Part shown: in pieces, positions 57,402-64,000 of the stretch
Position numbering within the stretch: the stretch's first letter is position 1
How the letters are laid out: each line of letters starts with the position of its first letter
Source of the DNA: Cunninghamia lanceolata
Lineage: Eukaryota; Streptophyta; Pinopsida; Cupressales; Cupressaceae
Length of the DNA stretch: 64,000 nt
Assembly (NCBI GenBank): GCA_027924645.1
Contig: BSBN01000242.1
Location: forward strand, 1 to 64,000
Direction of reading: 5' to 3'
The notes under the pieces: generated by a model
The model's input: only the letters and a program-made list of their open reading frames with translations
What the model was told of the DNA's origin: nothing
Database searches by the model: none
Made by a program: the position numbers and the translations under genes

Positions 57402-58570
57402 ATGGATATGTATGGTATGAGGGAACAAATTCAATCTATCCTAGATGATCTTGAGCAATCTCACTCCGAAGTCAATAACTTGAAGGAAAGACTCAAATAG
57501 GCTGATGATTTCATAAATGAACTAAAAGAGAAACTGAGTATCTCTATGAAAAAGAGAAAGGAACTACTTCAGCAATTAGCAAGTCAAGGTGAAGCCAATG
57601 ATACAAATGAAGATCTGAAGGAGAAAACCAAGTTATGTGAAAAATTATCAAAAGAGGTCATTACAGTAAGACATGAAATGGAATCAGGAGCCCAAGAAAT
57701 TGAAGAGAAAAGAAAAACTGAAGATGATCTAAGACAATCTCTCAAGGAGAAGTCAGAAGACTGCCACAAAATGGATAGAATAATCAGGCATCTAGAATCT
57801 GATCTTGAAGAAGCTAGAGATAATGAAGAACAACTTGAGAACAGATTGACACTCTTAAAAGGGATCTTCAAACAGCAAATGAATACAAAGAGAAATTCAA
57901 GATAAGCTCTACTCAACTTGAAGTTCTTCTTCAAAGCCAGAAGAGGGTAGATGACAAACAAGGCTTGGGGTATAAGAAAGGTGAAAGATCTTGATCCGGT
58001 CAGAAGAACTTTGGATCAGGAAATCCAAGGAACAGACCTAGAAGACCTCTGGTAAAGCAACCAAATGCTCAAAGATATCCATCTTTGAATGGATACTACC
58101 ACAACTACAATAACTTTGGTCATAAAGCAAATTAGTATAGAAGAAGAATGAATCAGACTAATCCATCCTTCTCCGGATAGTGTTTCAATTGCAAAAGGTA
58201 TGGTCACAAATCTCATGAGTGTAGAATTATGCAAATGAACAATTCATTCAATGGAAGATGCTTTGCATGCAATAGAATGGTACATATGGCTAATTAGTGT
58301 AGATCAAGAGGATATCAGTCAAATATGCAAAGAAATGTTGTTTGCTACAATTGCAATAGATCCGGTCACATTGCCAAATTCTGCAGAAGTAAGAATCAGG
58401 GCAATAAGGGTCCGGTACATCATAATCAAAACCAAGACAAAAGAAAAGGAAAAGTGAATGCAGATGAAATTCAAAGGGAGATGAACAAGATTTGGGTGAA
58501 GAGGAGTGCAGAAAATGTTGAGGATGGATCCGCACCAGAATCTGGTGCTGATATTCCATCCAGAAACTAA
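57402..58570 (+). pseudogene. Gag tail: coiled coil and four zinc knuckles
   Basis: The ATG at 57402 opens MDMYGMREQIQSILDDLEQ, continuing as a long coiled coil past a TAG at 57498 (frame 57546-57905). A frameshift leads to TQLEVLLQSQKRVDD and QGLGYKKGERS, a conserved copia gag signature, then RRPLVKQPNAQRYPSLNGY and knuckles at about 58095 (degenerate), 58185 (CFNCKRYGHKSHEC), 58260 (CFACNRMVHMAN, degenerate) and 58335 (CYNCNRSGHIAKFC). The N-terminal gag domain is absent. Homologous to 48531-49640. Confidence 0.8.
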
Positions 58571-59078
58571 ATAGATGAGCTCTGGCTAATCCGGTCTAAC
58601 AATCATCTGAGATTAATCCGGTCTAACAATCATTTGGTAAGAACAAGATTTTCACAGTTAGATCCAGTATGATTCAAATTTGAGGTATCTTGATCTGCGG
58701 ATAGATCAAATATTTGGGGAAGGGAAGATAGATTGTCATTAATCACCGATAATAACTCTAAGTATATCTCAGTGATCTGGAAAAGATCTTTCTCAGAACA
58801 AGGAGAACAAGGCAACCAGAATGACTTAAGTTGCACATTTATTGCAATGTGGAATTAGGGTTTGCTCAGAGATAAAAGGGTTCATTTTCCCGTCATTTGC
58901 ACATTTGCATTAGTAAAAAGGATAAGAAGAGCTCTACAAACAAATTTGCTTCATCTCTCTCAAGGATCAACTACAGAATTCAAGTCAATCAGTGATCTTT
59001 TCAGCTCATTTCGTGAACCCTAAAAGCATAAAAAGGTATTTCCCTCTCTTGATCAATCTCTCTCTCTGAATCTTTAAG
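58571..59078 (+). promoter_or_regulatory. Leader-like region before the extra ORF
   Basis: A 20-bp word TAATCCGGTCTAACAATCAT is repeated at about 58581 and 58613. The last 150 bases are CT-rich with CTCTCTCTCTGAATC before the ATG at 59079 and include CATAAAAAGG (about 59028). This resembles a plant 5' UTR or a weak internal promoter. Function is inferred only. Confidence 0.35.
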
Positions 59079-62000
59079 ATGACTACTCTGAATGTTGTGA
59101 ACATTTCTGATAGGTCGTGCCCTAAATTTAAGAAACATCCCTACAAATCTCTAGAAGTGGATGCCTTAGGCACATTTTCCAGCATTTTGCATGGGGTTTT
59201 ACATGTTGAAGACGTTAGGGCATCCATTCATGCAAACATTGAGGATTTTGGGGAATCCAAGCTAATGGATATCTATCACAATCAATTAATAGATGACTCA
59301 TTTGAACTTAAACCTTAGTACAAGGCTATTTGGGACAAACATTTTGCACAGTGCATTCATTTCCCCTATTTTGCAGAAGATGAATGGGTCCGGTATGTTC
59401 TAAGTAGAATGCATGATAACTTTATATGGTTGATGAGGCCATTCAAGATAACCAAGGATGCCATTAGGGTAGTTACCGGATTGCACTCATCCGGTGGGAT
59501 ACCTGCTCTCAAATCTGTCAAGAATTAGACAGTGAGTGAGGCAACTGGATCAAAATTTGACAAGAGAGCCATGACAATTGAAGATATCACTGATCCAAAT
59601 ATCAAATTTGTATCCATGATAATAGATTACAAGATATATCACTCCAGCAAGGAAAATTCAGTACCCATAACTGCAATTTACATAGCTTATCAGATGCTAA
59701 AAGAAAATGCTGACTATGATCTTTGTGGGCTTCTCTTAAAACAACTTTTGGAGAATCTACAAAAGATAAAGAAGGACAAGAATAACTCTTTCAAATACAG
59801 TGGCTTGATACTCTGTCTATTTTTCTATTACATGAATGAGCTACCCGGATCTAGTGGTTGGATGTGGCAAAATGATAGACCAATAGCCATACAAATCAGG
59901 AATTATTTGCATGGACTTGGTGATGCCAAGGATCAAAACATAGCACTCTAGGGCTACTTCAAGAACTTTTAGAATATAATGCAAGCCAGAGAGATAATCC
60001 CCCAATCTCTAGTTGAAAAGTATAAGGATACAGTTTGCTTTATGGTAGAAACTGATCAGTGCCTAATGGAGGCAATGGAGCCAAGAATAGTGTGGATCAT
60101 GCCAATGGGGTATGAAGTAGATGAGAAAATTGTAGAGCTACATGTTCAACACATGCTTAGTCAACCCAAGGATCCTAAGGCAGAAAGGTTTGGAACCTTT
60201 GAAGAGTTGAGTGTGAAGATCCATGTGGAGCTAAGACAACCGGAGATGAAGAGGAAAGTGAGAAAAGAAGTAGAGAATGTTGCCAAAAGGTATGGGATTT
60301 CAAAAGAAGCACTTGATGCCAACAAAGAAAAGATGTAAAGGGCAGAGAAAGAAAGGCAAGAGATAGGAAAAGATAGTGCTCTGGTGCAAGCCCCCTCCCG
60401 AACCAAATCCTCCAAGAGCTATGCACCTGCCACCTCTAAGAGCCAGAAAGCATCAAAACCGGAAGTCAATACATTTGGAAAAGGAGAGAAGAGAACTAAG
60501 ACAAAGGCCACAAGGTCTTACATTAGTCAGAAGGATGATGAAGAGACAGAATCTGATGAGGAGATCAAGAAAATGAAGAAGAAAAAGAAAACATCAGATG
60601 AACCCTCTACTGGTCACAAAAAGGAAAAAGAGACCAAAGAGTATGTTGAAAAGCCTACTCTATCCATTGATGATGTAGTCAAAGCAGTCACTATGGATGG
60701 AAACCTGCAACTAATAACAAAATTCTATGATGAGTATAATGATGCAGATAAAAGAATCTTGGAGGAAGCCACAGTTAAGTACTTGAACATATACAATAAA
60801 GAATTTATTGAAATCATCTCTCTAATTCCCAAAAGTTTAGAGAAGGAACTTGAAATGAGAAAGGAGAATGCCAAGGCAAAGGACTTAGAAATTAGAGAAC
60901 AGATAGCTATTCAGCTTTATCCTTTAATTACTCCGAAACAAATGAATATGATCTTCAAAGATTGCAAGGATGAGTTCCGGAGTAAGGCTAGAATGAATCA
61001 GCTTATGCTTGGTGAAACTGACAAAGTGGCAAAAGAAACAGAAGAAATCCTCTAAAATGCTTTTAAAAGATTTAATCTTCCTGTTATAGAGGAACTAGAT
61101 AATAAACCCTCTGCCATGGATGAAGAAGAAAAATCTACTGTGAAAAATGGAGAAGAACCAAAAGGCACAAGTGAGGAAAGGACTCAAGACCTGGATCCCT
61201 CTACTCCGGAAGAGGAAGTCCATGAAGAAGCAAACATCTCTCCTCCGGTTTCCCCTGCAGACTCTAGATCTAAAGGAGAAGAAAGAATAGAAGAGAAAAT
61301 CAGTCAAGAAGAAGAGGTGAAGGGAAGAGAAGAAGGTCATGCAGAGAAGACCACAAGTGATAGTGCTGAGGCTACACAAGGGAAGAAAACTCTGTCTCCA
61401 GCAAGAGACACTACAGAAACTGTCAAAGATTTCTTGACCAAAGAGATGATGGAATTTTATGAACTGAAAATGCTTCAAGGTCCATTCAATTTTGATTCCC
61501 TCTCCCTAGTTCAAACCATGAAGCTAGCATCCTTTACTCAAGCAAAGGCAAAAGAAAAACTTCTGAAGTCTCACATGGAAGATTGTGAGCTCATAGAAAT
61601 TGCATCTGGTGTATTAGAGAAGATCATGCCATCCTTCCAAAAGGATCCTTCGGCCTCCACATCCAGTAATCTAAAGTATCTTATAAATTATGTTCATATG
61701 CATTTTGATTCCTTAGAGAAGTCAGCAGAAGAAAAGGTCTGGAAGGAGTTTTTGGGAAAGAGATTCTCTGAAGTACAAGGACTAATAACCAATGATAGGA
61801 GAGTTATGGATATTGGAATAAAGAGCTTAGAAAATGCTCTTAAAGATGGTGGAGATATATATATAAATTTTGTTTATCCTGGCCTAAAGTGACCAAAGAT
61901 ATTGAGAAGAAAGTAAAAGAGCAAGAGGATAAACTGTTAAGTTTATCTCAAAGTTTTGATCCTCTCTCCTCCTCCATAGTAAATCAAGAGTGTCAGACTA

Positions 62001-62227
62001 TTGCAGTCATAGATGAAATAAAGAAGCTTGAGAAGGAGAAGAACAATAGAATAAACAGGTTAAGTGAACTTAGAGGGATCATTATCCCTAAGTTAGAGGC
62101 CATGCATGAGGCCCTAACTGATGCACAGGCCATAGCCTGGACCAATGATCCGACAGATCTTAAGAAGGCAGAAGATTTTGCATTCCTGTTGAGTGGTCAC
62201 ATCTCAATTTTGGAAAGGATGAAATAG
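59079..62227 (+). pseudogene. Extra ORF of ~1,050 codons, function unknown
   Basis: A single frame from the ATG at 59079 (MTTLNVVNISDRSCPKF) to 61892, interrupted only by stops at 59316, 59526, 59949, 59970, 60336 and 61053, then a one-base shift at GTGA (61889) to the frame ending at 62227. Residues 1 to about 310 look globular: WDKHFAQCIHFPYFAEDEWV, FIWLMRPFKITKDAIRVVTG, FYYMNELPGSSGWMW. Residues about 430-520 are Lys/Glu-rich (KKMKKKKKTSDEPS). Next are LEKELEMRKENAKAKDLEI, a Glu-rich linker and a helical C-terminus (VIDEIKKLEKEKNNRINRL). No protease, integrase, RT or RNase H motif occurs. The first part faintly recalls plant transposon-associated domains, which I do not assert. Confidence 0.6.
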
Positions 62228-62517
62228 AGTTGGGCAACAGAAGTTGTACAATTGAAGAGTACTTTTGCAGATGTACTTCAATATATGTAAGTATAACATG
62301 TATATTCACTTATGTGGCTAAGTATAGTTGGATTTTTGGGATTTTTTGGTGTGCAGATCCTACCCTTTGCCATTGATGTCAAAGGGGGAGTGAGGAGCAG
62401 TGAAAAATGTGGAATCTAGCAAGGGGAGCTCTGGTAGAGTGTACATTAGAACAGAGCATCAGCCAAGGGGGAGTGCAGTGTGACAGTCATTTTTCACTAA
62501 GTGTTGCCATCAATGCC

Positions 62518-62529
62518 AAAGGGGGAGAT
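62518..62529 (+). other. Polypurine tract within an inverted repeat
   Basis: AAAGGGGGAGAT before the 3' LTR. GTTGCCATCAATGCCAA (62503-62519) pairs with TTGTCATTGATGGCAAC (62564-62580) around it, one mismatch. Confidence 0.87.
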
Positions 62530-63635
62530 TGTTGGCAAGAGACACTGTGTGGCTTCATGATTGTTGTCATTGATGGCAACAAAGTCCATCCCACACATCC
62601 GCAGGACATGGTGTGTCTATACCAGAAGTCAGATTGAAGAGTATTTTAGTCCGGTGACCAAGAACAGAGCATGTAGCAAGGTCTGACAATCAGGTCTAGA
62701 TCTCTCAGAGGAAGTATCTCGTAAAGTGCGGACTTGGGGAAGTTAAGAGGAGTACCTTGACTGATAGATTCCAGGGATTGAGCCTCCGGTGATGAAAGAG
62801 TGAAGAGATATGAGCACTTAAGTATTGGGTTCCTGTTTGGCAGATTAGACAGAGGAAGAATTGACCGACAGAGCATCAGACCTTAATCTGGATGAGATAT
62901 TGGTGGTGATCAAGGTTATTAAGGTATCATTCATGATTGGCCGACATGATTGATGACTTCTATGAGCATCTCTTTGATATGCATCACTTGGTAAGCAAAG
63001 ATTCAGCTGACAGACTAGAGTTTGGAAATATTTTGAGTTTTCCGGATGCCGACTAGAAAGTGGATGAAATCCTTGGTGCGGATATATATACTAGATTGAT
63101 TTCAGTATGAAGGTGTGAGGTGTGTGTTGTGAAGTGCGAAGAAAAGCAGAGAGCGGTGTGGAAGCAGTAATACAGGTCTGGTATGTGAAAGGATAGCAAC
63201 ACTAAAGAAGAGGAAAAATGAAGTGTAGTAAATCAGTGTATTGAGCCTAACTGGAACTGAACCTCAGCATGTGTGGATGCTTCTAATCAGTTCAAGTATC
63301 TTGTTACTTTCTTTGTACCTTGTAGACAGTGAGTCTCTTGTAGGCAGTGAGCCTCTTGTGAGCAGTGTGCTCAAGTAGTGAGCCCTAATTGGCAAGTGCC
63401 ATTTTGTACTATCTTATTCTTGTAACAGAGAATACAATCTTGGGTTAGTCACCCCGTGGTTTTTCCCTTAACAGGTTTTTCCACGTCAAAATCATTGTGT
63501 CATGTGTATTGATGTTATTTCTGTTTTCATGGTTATGTTTGCTTATATGATTTGATGCTGCACTAATTGCTAAAGAAGATCAGAAAGTTAAAGTAATCAA
63601 GATAACTGATTCACCCCCCCTCTCAGTTATCAACA
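62530..63635 (+). repeat. 3' LTR of the pol-less element
   Basis: Direct repeat of 56230-57336 ending CTCAGTTATCAACA, followed by TAAAT. Confidence 0.92.
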
Positions 63636-63640
63636 TAAAT

Positions 63641-64000
63641 AAATTTAATTAGTGATCACCAAATGATTAAAACTAATTTGCAAACACAACTATTGTTTTT
63701 GTTTCTTTTCAAAATGACTAATTGTTAATTGATAATCAATTAATATGAATGCAAACACTATTTAAAGATGTCATTTTTCTAATTTCAAATGATTAAAATG
63801 CTACTTGTATTCAACTTAAATGCAAGACTATATGGGATAGGACACATCTTGACATCATCTTATTCAATGTAGATATATAACTTTCAAAATTGTACGAAGT
63901 CCAAGGGAGTACACTTATGGCCCAATTCAGATTTTATTTTCATAAGCAAACACTACCATGGTTATGCTAGTGTACTAGGTCACTAGCATGACCACATTAG
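63641..64000. other. AT-rich spacer
   Basis: No feature seen to the end of the window. Confidence 0.5.

Larger units (their letters stand above)
56230..63635 (+). mobile_element. Pol-less copia-related LTR element with a large extra ORF
   Basis: LTRs of 1,107 and 1,106 bp (TGTTGGCAAG to CAACA), Met-type primer site at 57339, a gag tail (coiled coil and four zinc knuckles), a reading frame of about 1,050 codons, and a polypurine tract at 62518-62529. No protease, integrase, RT or RNase H is visible. AAAAT and TAAAT on the flanks are a probable 5-bp duplication with one mismatch. LTRs are very similar over their length by eye. LTR ends, primer site, polypurine tract and gag are shared with the copia at 45497, which suggests movement by borrowed enzymes. 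Confidence 0.82.

Noticed and set aside
59079..62227. Reading the extra ORF as a diverged pol
   Set aside because: No YxDD, DDE, HHCC or D-S/T-G motif was found, and the sequence is helix- and Lys/Glu-rich over half its length.

Overview
The window looks like intergenic DNA from a large plant genome, most likely a gymnosperm. This is inferred from plant-type telomeric motifs (TTTAGGG), a plant SHAQKYF-class MYB fragment, Ty3/gypsy elements of the Tat and chromovirus types, long LTRs, AT-rich spacers and deep nesting of decayed elements. No complete single-copy host gene is visible. Nearly every coding segment belongs to, or is interrupted by, a transposable element.

Layout. 1-1160: alternating inverted blocks of telomere-like and CT-rich repeats. 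1450-2264 and 11905-12705: an inverted pair of about 800-bp non-coding repeats. Between them lie a minus-strand L1-type LINE cut off inside its reverse transcriptase (2265-5735), two ORF1-only LINE derivatives with clear target-site duplications (5760-6260 and 9077-11056), a head-to-head block of degenerate telomere repeats (6440-7030), a duplicated AT-rich unit, and two exons of a MYB-like gene (11400-11858). 12746-25544: a Tat-like gypsy element with 3.27-kb LTRs and no reverse transcriptase. 26100-26390: a short element with a GA tract and hairpins. 28280-35080: remnant of an unassigned DNA-transposon-like gene on the minus strand, split by a chromovirus with a chromodomain (29112-34814). 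37540-37655: two hairpins. 38092-38930: a tandem array leading into a better preserved, intron-containing transposase-like gene on the plus strand (38958-42549). 45049-53288: an unrecognised multi-exon minus-strand gene interrupted by a chimeric Ty1/copia element (45497-52116). 54600-55640: an LTR-like remnant with internal repeats. 56230-63635: an LTR element with copia-type ends and no pol, which instead carries a gag tail plus a reading frame of about 1,050 codons of unknown function.

How the parts relate. Target-site duplications and reading frames that resume across insertions give a relative order: the chromovirus inserted into an older transposase copy, the copia inserted into the unknown gene, and the ORF1-only LINE inserted into one copy of a duplicated AT-rich unit. 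The copia at 45.5 kb and the pol-less element at 56 kb share LTR end motifs, primer-binding sites, a polypurine tract enclosed by the same hairpin, and a four-zinc-knuckle gag module. This fits a non-autonomous/autonomous relationship and template switching. The most unusual items are the pol-less element with its large extra ORF, the transposase-like family (two copies), and the unknown gene that converges on the better copy. Names rest on motif reading only; no database search was possible.
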